Assembly (NCBI GenBank): GCA_002369315.1
Contig: DFDW01000001.1
Coordinates: forward strand, 83,387-147,386
Reading direction: 5' to 3'
Origin: Ruminococcaceae bacterium UBA3818
GTDB taxonomy: Bacteria > Bacillota > Clostridia > Oscillospirales > Ruminococcaceae
Length of the DNA: 64,000 bases
Below the pieces are notes generated by a model. It saw only the letters and a list, made by a program, of their open reading frames with translations. It did not search any database and had not been told where the DNA came from. The translations under genes were made by a program, and so were the position numbers. Below are positions 39,965 to 49,329 of this stretch, piece after piece (position 1 is the first letter of the stretch; each line of letters begins with the position of its first letter).

Positions 39965-42123
39965 TGCAACTCCTCCTTTGAAAGCTGGGATTGGGCAATT
40001 TCCAAATATTCCGGACAGTTTTTCAAAAGCTGCCCATGGGTCCCTTTTCCCACAATCCGCCCGTGGTCCAACACGATGATCTGATCCGCCCGCATAATGG
40101 TGCTGACCCGCTGGGCTACGATCAACACAGCGGCATTTTTGTCCAGTTTTTTCTGCAAAGCGCTCCGCAAAGCCGCATCGGTCTTAAAGTCCAGCGCGGA
40201 AAAGCTGTCGTCAAACAGATAGACCAACGGTTTTCTGGCCAGTGCGCGGGCAATGGCCAGGCGCTGTCTTTGCCCGCCGCTGACATTTTGTCCTCCCTGT
40301 GCGATAGATGCGGACAGATCTCCATCCTCGTCCCGGACAAAATCTTCCGCCTGAGCGATCCTGAGCGCCTCCCAAATTTCCTCGTCCGAGGCGTCTTCCT
40401 TTCCATATCGGATATTCGACGCGATGTTCCCGGAAAAGAGCACGCTTTTCTGCGGCACATAGCCAATGATCTGCCGCAGCTGTTTCTGTGTCATTTGCCT
40501 TACATCCACCCCGCCGATGGACACGCTGCCTTCGGTGACATCATAAAAACGGGGAATCAGGTTGAGAAGAGTTGATTTGCCCGCCCCGGTAGAACCGATA
40601 AACGCGGTGGTCTCCCCTGCTTTCGCAGTAAAATTCAAATCAGACAGCACATCGCTTTCCGCATTTTGGTAACGGAAAGATACCTTTCGAAATTCCACCG
40701 TGCCGCCTGAAACAGCGGCCTGCACCGGCGTTTTGGGGTCCTGGATACCGGGATCTGTGTTCAGGACCTCAGCCACACGGTCAGCGGAAACCGCTGACCG
40801 CGGTACCATAATAAACATCGCAGCGATCATCAAAAAGGACATCATGATCTGCATGCCGTACTGCATGAAAGCCATCATATCACCGATCTGCATGGTCGAA
40901 GCCGCGATTGCGTGACCGCCGACCCAAATAATAACCAAGGTGACCAGGTTCATCACCAGGTTCATGGCAGGCATCGCAAACGCCATCGTCCGCTGTACAA
41001 ACCGGGTGGTGTCCTGCAGGTCCCGGTTGGCTTTCTCAAAACGGTTTTCCTCATATTTTTCATTTCCGAACGCCCGAATCACCATCAGGCCGGACAAATT
41101 TTCCCGGCTGACCAGATTCAGCCGGTCGATCAGCTTCTGCAGCGCCTGGAATTTCGGCATGGCAATGGCGAAGATGATCATGATCAATCCAATCAGCACC
41201 ACAACTGCCAAAGCGATGATCCAACTGAGAGAAACGCTTTTTCCCACCGCCATGACAATGCCGCCAATGCCCATGATCGGCGCGTAGCACATGAGCCGGA
41301 TTCCCATGGTAATCAGCATCTGCACCTGCTGTACATCGTTCGTGGTGCGGGTGATCAGAGACGCGGTGGAAAATCGGTCAAATTCCCCGCTGGAAAAGCT
41401 CTCCACCTTTTGGAAGATATCATGGCGCAGGTCGCGGGATACTGCCGCGCCTATTCTGGCTGAAAAAAATCCCACGCCGACAGCCGCCAACACACCGGCC
41501 AGCGCCACCAGCAGCATTTTGCCGCCGGTCAGCAGAATATAGTTTTGCTGCTTCTGATGCAAATCCACGCCCGCGTCTTGATAAAGCAGCGCCGTAAAGG
41601 CTGTCGCGACTTGCTCTTTGAGTGAATCGTCCGCCTGCGAAGCCGCAAGATACGCCTGTTGTACCATCTGCTCCGGCATGTTTTTCAACATGGGCAGCAT
41701 CTGATACAGCGCTTCTCCATCGATGCCGGACAAATCGGCGCTTGTGCTTTGGGTCAGACCGTTTTGGGATGCGGCGGCTTTCGCAGCATTTACAATCGTC
41801 AGTGCGCTCTGCCGATACGTTTTCTGCGCTTCTTCGGGCGCTTTGCCGTCCGGCAGGAGATAAACGCCATCTTTTTTCTCATAAGCGCTTTGGAAAACAT
41901 TTTTCTCCTCTTCGCTCAGAAACAGGCAAATCATTTCCATCCCTTGTTCGCTGATTTGCTCCGGCATTGGCTCATCAATTCCGTTTTTCTGCAATCCCAC
42001 ATTGACGATATCGCTCATCAGATTCGGCAGACTCAAATCGCTGATTGCCTGTCCGAACAGAAGCAGCACACACAGCAACAGTATGAAAGCAAACGGTTTT
42101 ATATATTTTAGGATAACTTTCAT
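39961..42123 (-). CDS. ABC exporter half with large extracellular insertion (degenerate ATP site)
   Basis: 720 residues, AAAGGAGAAACGT upstream. Between the first two membrane helices lies an extracellular insertion of about 155 residues (roughly 35-190), typical of one half of clostridial heterodimeric exporters. The ATPase has Walker A IGSTGAGKSTLL, signature NVSGGQRQRL (canonical), and Walker B VYLFDDSFSALD, in which the catalytic Glu is Asp. It is therefore the non-hydrolysing site partner of the 628-residue subunit. Substrate unknown; multidrug, lipid or peptide export are usual. Confidence 0.92.
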   Translation of the reverse strand: MKVILKYIKPFAFILLLCVLLLFGQAISDLSLPNLMSDIVNVGLQKNGIDEPMPEQISEQGMEMICLFLSEEEKNVFQSAYEKKDGVYLLPDGKAPEEAQKTYRQSALTIVNAAKAAASQNGLTQSTSADLSGIDGEALYQMLPMLKNMPEQMVQQAYLAASQADDSLKEQVATAFTALLYQDAGVDLHQKQQNYILLTGGKMLLVALAGVLAAVGVGFFSARIGAAVSRDLRHDIFQKVESFSSGEFDRFSTASLITRTTNDVQQVQMLITMGIRLMCYAPIMGIGGIVMAVGKSVSLSWIIALAVVVLIGLIMIIFAIAMPKFQALQKLIDRLNLVSRENLSGLMVIRAFGNEKYEENRFEKANRDLQDTTRFVQRTMAFAMPAMNLVMNLVTLVIIWVGGHAIAASTMQIGDMMAFMQYGMQIMMSFLMIAAMFIMVPRSAVSADRVAEVLNTDPGIQDPKTPVQAAVSGGTVEFRKVSFRYQNAESDVLSDLNFTAKAGETTAFIGSTGAGKSTLLNLIPRFYDVTEGSVSIGGVDVRQMTQKQLRQIIGYVPQKSVLFSGNIASNIRYGKEDASDEEIWEALRIAQAEDFVRDEDGDLSASIAQGGQNVSGGQRQRLAIARALARKPLVYLFDDSFSALDFKTDAALRSALQKKLDKNAAVLIVAQRVSTIMRADQIIVLDHGRIVGKGTHGQLLKNCPEYLEIAQSQLSKEELQ

Positions 42124-42324
42124 ACGTTTCTCCTTTAAATTCTTGCTGAATTCGTCTTTTTTTCATCCTTTTTTCGATGAAATATACAAAAATTATATGC
42201 TTTCATTGTGAACTTATCGTGAACGAAATCGCAATAATTATCCCTTTTCGGCACAAAAAAGCAGGATAAAAAAGCAATTGGGGCAGACACTTTTCGGCGG
42301 CTTTACTTCCTTTTTCAGGAAAAT

Positions 42325-42352
42325 AAAAAAAGGCCAACGGCCCTTTTTTACT
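42325..42352 (-). terminator. Short hairpin after the cobalamin operon
   Basis: GGCC-AAC-GGCC core flanked by A-rich and T-rich arms. It overlaps the end of cbiC on the minus strand. The stem is short and has one mismatch, so it is a weak candidate for the operon terminator. Confidence 0.45.
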
Positions 42353-42980
42353 CTCTTCTGGTCAAATGATACAACCCTGCGTTGACAATCGCCGCCGCCA
42401 CATTACTGCCTCCTTTGCGTCCTCGCGCCACAATGCAGGGGACGCCTGCGGTCATAATCCTTTCTTTGGAAGAAACGACATTGACAAACCCCACCGGCAC
42501 ACCGATAACCAGTCTGGGCGAAACCGCGCCCTCCCGGATCAGTTCATCCAGACGCAGCAATGCCGTCGGCGCGTTTCCGATGGCAAAAATCAGCGGAACG
42601 GTAAGCGAAGCTGCTTTCTCCATTGATACGCAAGCCCTGGTGACGCCGCGTTCCCGTGCCTGCCGGGCCACGTCTTCATCCGACATAAAACAATGGACCT
42701 GCCCGCCGAACGACGCCAGCGCTTTTTTGTTAATGCCGGAAAGGGCCATTTGGGTGTCGGTCACAACATGCGCCCCTTCGGCAAGCGCCTGCGAAAGAAT
42801 CTGCGCCGCGTTTTCGCTGAAATAAAGGGTGTCGGCATATTCCAAATCCGCCGTTGTGTGGATGACCCTCTTGACGATATGCGCCGTTTCGGCGGGAGGC
42901 TGCCGATCCCCCAGCAATTCGGTAATGATTTCAAAGCTGCGCCGTTCAATTTCTTCCGGCTGTATCTGTTCGATTTTCAT
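42348..42980 (-). CDS. cbiC: Precorrin-8X / cobalt-precorrin-8 methylmutase
   Basis: 210 residues with GGGGGAATTTGC before the ATG. Moves the C-11 methyl group to C-12 to make (cobalt-)hydrogenobyrinate. Motifs: IEQIQPEEIERRSFEIITEL at the start, KRVIHTTADLEY (catalytic His), VVTDTQMALSGINKKAL (core TDTQMALSGINK), and IGNAPTALLRL. Normal length. It is the last gene of the operon and the only corrin-ring rearrangement enzyme in it, so the earlier ring-methylating cbi genes must be elsewhere in the genome. A gap of 11 bases follows cobO. Confidence 0.95.
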   Translation of the reverse strand: MKIEQIQPEEIERRSFEIITELLGDRQPPAETAHIVKRVIHTTADLEYADTLYFSENAAQILSQALAEGAHVVTDTQMALSGINKKALASFGGQVHCFMSDEDVARQARERGVTRACVSMEKAASLTVPLIFAIGNAPTALLRLDELIREGAVSPRLVIGVPVGFVNVVSSKERIMTAGVPCIVARGRKGGSNVAAAIVNAGLYHLTRRE

Positions 42981-42991
42981 GCAAATTCCCC

Positions 42992-43522
42992 CTATTTTTC
43001 TATCCCGTCTCTGGCTGGAATCCCTCTGTCAAAAGGATGCTTCTCCTTTTTCATTTCGGTCACATAATCTGCCGTTTCCAGCATGGCCGCGGAAGGCTGC
43101 CGGCCGGTGAGCACGATTTCCCATCCGGACGGCCTGTCCTGCAAAAACGCCAGCAGTTCTTCCTCCTTCAAAAGCCCTTTCCGGCAGGCGCCAATCGCTT
43201 CGTCCAGCACCAACACCCCATTTGGCTTTTGGGCGCAGTATTCTTTCGCCTTTTTCAGATTTTCTTCGTGGGCGCACAGGCAATCCTTTTTCTGCCTTTC
43301 ATCCATTTGAAAAGAGAAACCGGAAAGTTTCGGATAGGCCAGCGTCCGGATTCCCAGCCGCTCCAGCGCTTTGATCTCGCCGCTGTCTCCCCGCTTGAGG
43401 AACTGTACGACCAAAACCGGGTACCCGCGGCCTGCCGCACGCAGTGCAAGGCCCATGGCAGCGGTGGTTTTTCCCTTGCCGTCGCCGTAATACAAATGAA
43501 CCAATCCCAATTCCCGCGCCAT
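42992..43522 (-). CDS. cobO: Cob(I)yrinic acid a,c-diamide adenosyltransferase (CobA/CobO type)
   Basis: 176 residues from the ATG at 43522, one base after the cbiP stop. ATP-dependent transfer of adenosine to cobalt to make adenosylcobamides. P-loop YYGDGKGKTTAAMGLALRAAG (core GDGKGKTTAAMG, residues about 13-24), then GDSGEIKALERLGI and VLVLDEAIGACRKGLL (the DEA Walker B). Length and order match CobO/BtuR. A longer upstream reading is in the cbiP gene. It is the cobalamin-specific corrinoid adenosyltransferase, not the PduO type. Confidence 0.95.
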   Translation of the reverse strand: MARELGLVHLYYGDGKGKTTAAMGLALRAAGRGYPVLVVQFLKRGDSGEIKALERLGIRTLAYPKLSGFSFQMDERQKKDCLCAHEENLKKAKEYCAQKPNGVLVLDEAIGACRKGLLKEEELLAFLQDRPSGWEIVLTGRQPSAAMLETADYVTEMKKEKHPFDRGIPARDGIEK

Positions 43523-43523
43523 A

Positions 43524-44978
43524 TCAAAGCCCTCTTTCCACAATCCGATAGACCTCGTCCATGTCCAAAGACCGGCGCAATCCATCGGCCAGAATATCAT
43601 ATTGCTGCTGTTTGTACGCCGCGATATCCAGCGCCTTTACCGCCTCGGGGTCCATTCCTTTTTCCCGCATCAGCGCAGAAATCAGCGCCTGTGCCGTTTC
43701 CGGCCGGTCGAATATCCCATGCAGGTAGGTGCCGTATACATTTTTCCAATTCACCAGATTCCGGTCGGTTCCTGTCAATCCCATATGGATTTCATACCCG
43801 TCAAAAGGCTGACCGGACAAGGAAGCCAACGGCCCGTCCACCCGGTCCAGCACTCCCTGGGTGCGGGTGCGGGTCTTTTCGCCGGCAAATTCTGTTTCCA
43901 GCGGCAAAAGGCCCATACCGTTGATCTGGCCTCCATGTTCCACTCCAAGCGGGTCCCGAATCGACCTGCCGAGCATCTGGAATCCGCCGCAAATGCCCAA
44001 TACCGGCTTGCCTTTCGCCGCATGCTTCTGCACGGCCGCCTCCAACCCATTCTGCCGCATCCACAGCAAATCATCCATGGTGTTCTTGGTGCCGGGCAGG
44101 ATAATCAGATCCGCGTCGCCCAGCTGGCCCGGCGAGGAAACATACCGCACCGAAACCTGCTCCATATATTCCAGTGGGTTAAAATCGGTAAAATTGGAGA
44201 TGCGCGGCAGGCGAATCACCGCTATATCAATGGTGGCAGCCGTGTTTCGGCGGGAAAACCGCTCGGTCAGGCTGTCTTCATCGTCCACATCCAGATGAAG
44301 GTAAGGCACCACGCCGAGCGTTGGAATGTGAATGATATCTTCCAGCATGCCAAGGCCCGGCTCCAAAATCTTCACATCCCCGCGGAATTTATTGATGATC
44401 GTGCCTTTGACCATTTTTTTCTCTTCTTCCTCCAGCAGCAGCATCGTCCCGGCCAGAGCCGCAAACACACCGCCCCGGTCAATATCTCCCACCAACAGCA
44501 CCGGTGCCTGTACCATCTTTGCCATACCCATATTGACAATATCGTTTTCCTTGAGGTTGATTTCCGCCGGGCTGCCGGCCCCTTCCAGAACAATGATGTC
44601 ATTTTGCGCCGCCAGTTGATTATAGGCTGCCAGAATATCAGGAATCAGCTGCGTTTTGTATCGGTAATAGTCCGCAGCCCGCATCACGCCCCGCACCTCT
44701 CCGTTTACGATCACCTGCGAGCCCTGGTCACTGGTGGGTTTCAGTAAAATCGGGTTCATCTGCACCTGTGGCTCCACGCCCGCGGCTTCCGCCTGCATGA
44801 CCTGGGCCCGGCCCATCTCCAGCCCATCCCTTGTAATATAGGAATTCAGCGCCATGTTCTGGGATTTAAACGGCGCTACCCGATAACCGTCCTGCCGAAA
44901 AATCCGGCACAGGCCCGCCGCAATCAGGCTCTTTCCAGCGTTGGAGGTGGTTCCCTGGATCATAATTGCCTTTGCCAT
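43524..44978 (-). CDS. cbiP: Cobyric acid synthase
   Basis: 484 residues. Glutamine-dependent amidation of four side chains (b, d, e, g) of adenosylcobyrinic a,c-diamide to cobyric acid. Amidotransferase/dethiobiotin-synthetase-like N-terminal half with P-loop [19 protein letters not shown] (core GTTSNAGKS, residues 8-16), then [12 protein letters not shown], and a glutaminase half with the Cys nucleophile in [15 protein letters not shown] (core LGICGGFQM) and His-Gly near [12 protein letters not shown]. No odd features. Its start overlaps the end of cobD. Confidence 0.96.
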   Translation of the reverse strand: MAKAIMIQGTTSNAGKSLIAAGLCRIFRQDGYRVAPFKSQNMALNSYITRDGLEMGRAQVMQAEAAGVEPQVQMNPILLKPTSDQGSQVIVNGEVRGVMRAADYYRYKTQLIPDILAAYNQLAAQNDIIVLEGAGSPAEINLKENDIVNMGMAKMVQAPVLLVGDIDRGGVFAALAGTMLLLEEEEKKMVKGTIINKFRGDVKILEPGLGMLEDIIHIPTLGVVPYLHLDVDDEDSLTERFSRRNTAATIDIAVIRLPRISNFTDFNPLEYMEQVSVRYVSSPGQLGDADLIILPGTKNTMDDLLWMRQNGLEAAVQKHAAKGKPVLGICGGFQMLGRSIRDPLGVEHGGQINGMGLLPLETEFAGEKTRTRTQGVLDRVDGPLASLSGQPFDGYEIHMGLTGTDRNLVNWKNVYGTYLHGIFDRPETAQALISALMREKGMDPEAVKALDIAAYKQQQYDILADGLRRSLDMDEVYRIVERGL

Positions 44979-46078
44979 CCCGATTTTCCCCTTTCTGTTT
45001 CTGCGTTTCCCGGTTCTGTTTTTAGAACCTGACGAATCCCGTTGATCAGCCTAGTATTATCCTCCCGGTTTTTCACTGCGACACGGCAATACCGGTTGTC
45101 CAGCCCTCGGTAATTGCCGCAGGAACGAATCAGAATGCCAAACCGCTCCAGCCGCCGCGGCAAATCGTCTGTCGGCGCTTGGAAAAGCAGGTAATTTGCC
45201 TTTCCCGCATACACCTGCAAGCCGAGATTCTCCAGCTCCTTTTGCAAAAAGTTCCGTTCTTCTGCGATAAACCGTTTTGTTTTTTGCACAAAGTCCCGCT
45301 GGGTCAGCGCCGCGATTCCGCAGCTGGACGCCGGAGACGACACGCTCCACGCCTGCCCCGTCTGGCTTATTTGCAAAATCAGCTGCCGGTCCGCGCATAA
45401 AGCATATCCCAGCCTGATTCCCGCCATGGCATACATTTTGGTAAACGCTTTCAGAATAACCGTTCCCGGGAACGCGGACAAAAACGGAAGAGCCGTGTAC
45501 CGCTGCTCCTCTTCCAGAAAATCCGCAAAGCATTCATCCAGCACCAGCAGGGTCCCATTTTTTTGACAGCGTTCCATCAGCCTGCGGACCCATTCGGCTT
45601 TTGCCGCGATTCCGGTGGGATTATTGGGGTTGCAAAAAAAACAGATCTCCACCCCTGGGCAAACAGCGTCCAAAAAGCCTTCATCCGGCACAAAACCCGC
45701 TTTTTGCGGCAGATCATAATAACATATCTCGCACCCGACACTCTCCAGCGCTTCGGCGTATTCCGAAAAAGTAGGCGCCGGCAATAGCGCGCGGCGTGGT
45801 TTTCGGGCCAGGACCAACCGCCAGATCACATCCGCCGCGCCGTTTCCGCATACGATCCAATCGTCCGGCACCCCATAGTAAGCACCGATGGCGCGCCGCA
45901 GCTGCCTGCACTGCGGGTCCGGATAGTTTTGATAGCTGTCAACGTCCCGGCAAAGCGCGTCTTTTACCGCCTGCGGCATTCCCAATGGATTGAGATTGGC
46001 CGAAAAATCCACTAATTTCACATCCGGGGGCAGTTTTCGATCGGTATAAATATCGCCGCCATGTATTTTTTTCACCAT
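44960..46078 (-). CDS. cobD: L-threonine-O-3-phosphate decarboxylase
   Basis: 372 residues from the ATG at 46078. PLP enzyme of the HisC-like aminotransferase fold that makes (R)-1-amino-2-propanol phosphate, the cobamide linker. Motifs: IHGGDIY and [14 protein letters not shown] near the start, [11 protein letters not shown] (phosphate loop), [10 protein letters not shown] (about residue 150), LDECFADF, and the PLP lysine in [17 protein letters not shown] (core [11 protein letters not shown]). Overlaps cbiB by 7 bases and cbiP by 19 bases. Named cobD in the Salmonella sense. Confidence 0.94.
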   Translation of the reverse strand: MVKKIHGGDIYTDRKLPPDVKLVDFSANLNPLGMPQAVKDALCRDVDSYQNYPDPQCRQLRRAIGAYYGVPDDWIVCGNGAADVIWRLVLARKPRRALLPAPTFSEYAEALESVGCEICYYDLPQKAGFVPDEGFLDAVCPGVEICFFCNPNNPTGIAAKAEWVRRLMERCQKNGTLLVLDECFADFLEEEQRYTALPFLSAFPGTVILKAFTKMYAMAGIRLGYALCADRQLILQISQTGQAWSVSSPASSCGIAALTQRDFVQKTKRFIAEERNFLQKELENLGLQVYAGKANYLLFQAPTDDLPRRLERFGILIRSCGNYRGLDNRYCRVAVKNREDNTRLINGIRQVLKTEPGNAETERGKSGWQRQL

Positions 46079-47037
46079 AAGAGCACCCCCGCCAGACGCA
46101 CCGCCAAAAACAGGCAAAGACTCAATATTGAAGTCAGGGTCATCAGCCGGCAGGCCAGTGGGATATCCTGCGCCGTCACCGGACGGCCCGGATCACCGAT
46201 GGTCGGCTTATGCACCAGCTTACCGAAATAAAACGCATCCCCCGCCAGCTGAACGCCCAGCGCCCCTGCGCAAACCGATTCGGTTCGGGCGCTGTTGGGG
46301 CTGGAATGGTTTTTGTGATCTCTTTTATAAATCCGGCAGGCGTTTTTCCCGTCCAGCCCCAGCAGATGGGACGCTGCGATCATCAGCCAGGCGGATAAAA
46401 TCGCCGGAATAAAATTCACCGCATCGTCCAGTTTCGCTGCGACTCTGCCAAAATAAAGGTACCGGTCATTTTTGTACCCGATCATGGAGTCCATGGTATT
46501 GATTGCCTTGTACAAAAAGCCAAGCGGCGCGCCGCCGATCACCAGATAAAAAAGCGGCGCCACAATTCCGTCGGACGTGTTTTCCGCCACCGTTTCCACC
46601 GCCGCTTTTGCCACATGCTCTTCGTCCAGGTTCTGGGTATCCCGGCCGACGATCCAGGAAAGGTAATGCCGTGCCAGCGGCAAATCGGCGTTTTTTAACG
46701 GCTCGTAAACCCGCATGCTTTCTGTCCTCAGGCTCTTGGTCGCGGGAATCTGGTAGCAGAAAAGCACCTCCAGGCCAAATCGCAAAGCCGGATGGATCAG
46801 CCCTGCGGCATACAAAATCCCAAACGGCACAAAAAAACCCAAAAGGGCCATACCGACCGCAAGCACTGCGCCGCCGCACAATTCTCCCCTTGGCGTTTTG
46901 GGGAATACGCGCCGCAGAAACTTCTCCGCGCCGGAAATGCACCATCCCATCACCTGCACCGGGTGCAGCAGCCAATGGGGGTCGCCCAATATCAAATCCA
47001 GCAGATAGCCGCACAGAACCGCCAGACATATTTCCAT
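46072..47037 (-). CDS. cbiB: Adenosylcobinamide-phosphate synthase
   Basis: 321 residues, strong GGGAGG upstream. Joins the aminopropanol phosphate linker to adenosylcobyric acid at the membrane. About six to seven membrane segments. Motifs of CbiB: GDPHWLLHPVQVMGW (residues about 19-33), YLSWIVGRDTQNLDEEHVAKAAVETVAENTSDGIVAPLFYL (core RDTQNLDEEHVAKAAVETVAENTSDG), and HSSPNSARTESV. Normal length. It follows cobC by 1 base. This and cobD are adjacent, consistent with consecutive steps. Confidence 0.96.
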   Translation of the reverse strand: MEICLAVLCGYLLDLILGDPHWLLHPVQVMGWCISGAEKFLRRVFPKTPRGELCGGAVLAVGMALLGFFVPFGILYAAGLIHPALRFGLEVLFCYQIPATKSLRTESMRVYEPLKNADLPLARHYLSWIVGRDTQNLDEEHVAKAAVETVAENTSDGIVAPLFYLVIGGAPLGFLYKAINTMDSMIGYKNDRYLYFGRVAAKLDDAVNFIPAILSAWLMIAASHLLGLDGKNACRIYKRDHKNHSSPNSARTESVCAGALGVQLAGDAFYFGKLVHKPTIGDPGRPVTAQDIPLACRLMTLTSILSLCLFLAVRLAGVLLW

Positions 47038-47038
47038 T

Positions 47039-47641
47039 TTACTTCCTCCCGTCTGTCAACAAAACAATCTGCTCTGCCCGCTTTTCTTCGGGGTCATACC
47101 AAAACCTATAACCACCTGCGTTCGGCGCCTGCCAGCTGTAAAAGTCCCGATGCGGATTGGAAAAAGCGTCCAGAATCGCCATGATGGTGCCGCCATGGCA
47201 AACAACCGCCAGCGTCCCGCCGGGATGCCGCCGTGCCGCTTCACCAGCAATGGCGGCAAACGCTTTTTGGCTGCGGGCGCGAAATGCCACAGGGTTCTCC
47301 CCGCCAGGGAACGGAACGGTTCCGCCGCTGTTCAGCCAATTTTGATAGCCCGGTTCATCCTTCAGCTGCTCATAGTTTTTTCCTTCATACGCACCGAAAT
47401 CGCACTCTCGCAAATCTCCGCAAATCCTTGCCAGAACGCCCGGATAAAGGATATCCGCCGTTTGTTCACAGCGGCAAAGAGGGCTTCTCCACAGCTCGTC
47501 CGGTACAGGAAAGCTGCCGGCCAATGCTTTCAGCTGATCCCGTCCTTCCGGGCTGAGCGGCTCGTCGGTCGAGCCGATGTAGGCGCCTTTTCGATTCCCG
47601 GCGGTTTTGCCGTGCCGGATCAGGTACACATATATTTTCAT
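47039..47641 (-). CDS. cobC: Alpha-ribazole phosphatase / histidine phosphatase
   Basis: 200 residues from the ATG at 47641; ATGA overlap with the short CobU-like gene. Histidine-phosphatase fold: VYLIRHGKTAGNRKGAYIG (catalytic RHG, residues about 7-11), DELWRSPLCRCEQTADIL (core SPLCRCEQTADIL), ECDFGAYEGKNYEQL and VVCHGGTIMAIL with the second catalytic His. Dephosphorylates alpha-ribazole 5'-phosphate or adenosylcobalamin phosphate. Context makes this specific role very likely over other phosphoglycerate-mutase-like activities. Confidence 0.9.
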   Translation of the reverse strand: MKIYVYLIRHGKTAGNRKGAYIGSTDEPLSPEGRDQLKALAGSFPVPDELWRSPLCRCEQTADILYPGVLARICGDLRECDFGAYEGKNYEQLKDEPGYQNWLNSGGTVPFPGGENPVAFRARSQKAFAAIAGEAARRHPGGTLAVVCHGGTIMAILDAFSNPHRDFYSWQAPNAGGYRFWYDPEEKRAEQIVLLTDGRK

Positions 47642-48027
47642 CTCGCCTTGATCTCCATGGCCATGCCGCAGAATACCCGCTCCACCGACGGTGACGCCGC
47701 GGCGATTTCGCAAAGGATCCGGCCTACCTGTTCCCGCCAGTCCCGCTCAAACCGGTCCATGGGGATCACGCCGCAGCCGATCTCGTCGCAGACAACGATC
47801 TTCACTTTGTTCTCATCCAACCCTTTTCGAACGGCCTGTACCGGGTCCATCCCCTCCTGCATCAGCCGCCGGACCAGCGTATGCAGCCCATATAAAACCG
47901 GATATCCAAAAGCTTTATCCAAGCTGCATGTTTTCGCATCCGCCATATCGCCGTCCAAAAAGCCCAATGCCGCCAGCCGCTCTTTTTTCCCGCTGTGGGC
48001 GCCTCCCACGATCAGCTTTTCTACCAT
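47638..48027 (-). CDS. Short CobU-like P-loop protein (second copy)
   Basis: 129 residues from the ATG at 48027 (GGAGG 9 bases upstream). P-loop EKLIVGGAHSGKKERLAALG (core GGAHSGKKERL, residues 7-17) and VKIVVCDEIGCGVIPMDRFERDWRE (core VVCDEIGCGVIPMD) match the CobU family, but the residues carrying the guanylylation histidine (present in the full CobU at 48778) are absent, and the chain is about 50 residues shorter. It might be a kinase-only form acting on adenosylcobinamide or a regulatory paralogue. Overlaps cobS by 7 bases and cobC by 4. Confidence 0.8.
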   Translation of the reverse strand: MVEKLIVGGAHSGKKERLAALGFLDGDMADAKTCSLDKAFGYPVLYGLHTLVRRLMQEGMDPVQAVRKGLDENKVKIVVCDEIGCGVIPMDRFERDWREQVGRILCEIAAASPSVERVFCGMAMEIKAR

Positions 48028-48794
48028 TCCAGCATTCCTCCAAACGTGCAGATCGCCAAAACCGCCAGCTCGGCAGCCTGCAGAAAAAAGCCTGCCAAAT
48101 CGCCTGTGATTCCGCCAAACTGCTTGCGGCACAAGCGCCAAAACCACAAGAAAACAAGTCCCATTCCGACCAGTACCGCGGCTCCCGCCCACGCGAATTG
48201 CCAGACCAGCAGTCCTCCCGCCAGCAAAAGATAGCCGCCGCAGCAGATTCGCACCGTCTTTTTATCCGCATATCCGGAAAACAGGTGCGCCAAACCGGAA
48301 TTTTTTGCCGCGGGAAAGCTGACCACTGCCATCGCCGAACAGCACCGGGATAGGAAAAATCCGGCGCAGCAAAGGCCGGTCAGCCGCGGTGTTTCATACA
48401 TTTGACCCCACAAAGCAAAGTTCGCCAGCAAGTAGCCGCAGCAGACGATAACGCCAAAAGCGCCCACATGCGGATCCTTTAAAATCTCCAGCTTCTTTTG
48501 CGTTTCCTGCCTGGAATACAGCGCGTCAGCTGTGTCCACCAATCCGTCGAGATGGATGCCGCCGGATACGATCAGCGGAAGCAGCGTCATGCCGCCCGCA
48601 AACAAAAGCGCGCCAGCCCGCCAATATCCGCAAAGCCAGGCCCATCCCAGGCAGAGGCCGCCGGTCAGCAGCCCGACCCAGGGAAAAAAGCAGAACAGAT
48701 ACCGCATGGTATCCTCCCTCCATTGGATCTGCGGCATGGGTACTGAAGAATACATGGAAAATGCGGCGCAAAACCCGCTAAGCCATTTTTTCAA
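48021..48794 (-). CDS. cobS: Adenosylcobinamide-GDP ribazoletransferase
   Basis: 257 residues from a TTG at 48794 with GGGAGGG upstream. Membrane enzyme joining alpha-ribazole to adenosylcobinamide-GDP. Motifs: FCAAFSMYSSVPMPQIQW (core FSMYSSVPMP), GLLTGGLCLGWAWLCG, and the active-site aspartates in SGGIHLDGLVDTADALYSRQETQKKLEILKDPHVGAFG (cores GGIHLDGLVDTADAL and KLEILKDPHVGAFG). About seven helices. The start overlaps the cobU end. The order cobT-cobU-cobS matches the Salmonella nucleotide loop set. Confidence 0.95.
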   Translation of the reverse strand: MKKWLSGFCAAFSMYSSVPMPQIQWREDTMRYLFCFFPWVGLLTGGLCLGWAWLCGYWRAGALLFAGGMTLLPLIVSGGIHLDGLVDTADALYSRQETQKKLEILKDPHVGAFGVIVCCGYLLANFALWGQMYETPRLTGLCCAGFFLSRCCSAMAVVSFPAAKNSGLAHLFSGYADKKTVRICCGGYLLLAGGLLVWQFAWAGAAVLVGMGLVFLWFWRLCRKQFGGITGDLAGFFLQAAELAVLAICTFGGMLEW

Positions 48795-49329
48795 GCAAAT
48801 CCCTCCCTGCTTTGGTTTGGCGATGGATGATCGGTATGCCGCAGCAAATCTCTGCCGCAATATCGGCCTGAGATGCCAGCCAGCGGTTTACCGCCGCCAG
48901 ATTTTCCAGATACTCCCCGGTATAAGGGCCGTAATCCAGCCCCTCGCAAAACAAATCTCCGGATACGACCACCAGATTGGGGACGGCCGCGCTTAAAGCA
49001 TCCAGGCCTTTCTCAACCGCTTCCAGCGCGGCTTTTCCCGCTCCGGATGGGCTGTACATTTCATTTGCCATCCAGTTGGTCATACATTCCAGCAAAGCGG
49101 TGTCATAAGAAAGTGACGCGGCTTTTTCCGCCATGCCGGTATAGATTTCCACCGTCTGGAACCCCTTTTCCCGCCGCGCGTCCCGATGTTTTTGAATCCG
49201 CGCTTTGGCCTCTTGTCCAAAAGGTTCCATGGTGGCGATATAACATTTTTTACCGCCCAGCGCAGCGGCTATCGATTCCGCCCAGGCGGATTTTCCGCTG
49301 GCGGCGGCGCCTGCTACGAATGCGAGCAC
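48778..49329 (-). CDS. cobU: Adenosylcobinamide kinase / adenosylcobinamide-phosphate guanylyltransferase
   Basis: 183 residues, GTG start with AAGGAGG upstream. P-loop FVAGAAASGKSAWAES (core GAAASGKSAW, residues about 7-16) and RIQKHRDARREKGFQTVE (about 46-63), where the His is the guanylylated residue of CobU; VVSGDLFCEGLDYGPYTGEY is the conserved Asp segment (core SGDLFCEGLDYG). Bifunctional: phosphorylates adenosylcobinamide, then transfers GMP. Overlaps cobT by 16 bases and cobS by 17 bases, indicating tight translational coupling. Confidence 0.93.
   Translation of the reverse strand: MLAFVAGAAASGKSAWAESIAAALGGKKCYIATMEPFGQEAKARIQKHRDARREKGFQTVEIYTGMAEKAASLSYDTALLECMTNWMANEMYSPSGAGKAALEAVEKGLDALSAAVPNLVVVSGDLFCEGLDYGPYTGEYLENLAAVNRWLASQADIAAEICCGIPIIHRQTKAGRDLLEKMA

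Noticed and set aside
43602..44747. 381-codon plus-strand frame
   Set aside because: Antisense to cbiP, composition is a mirror of that gene.
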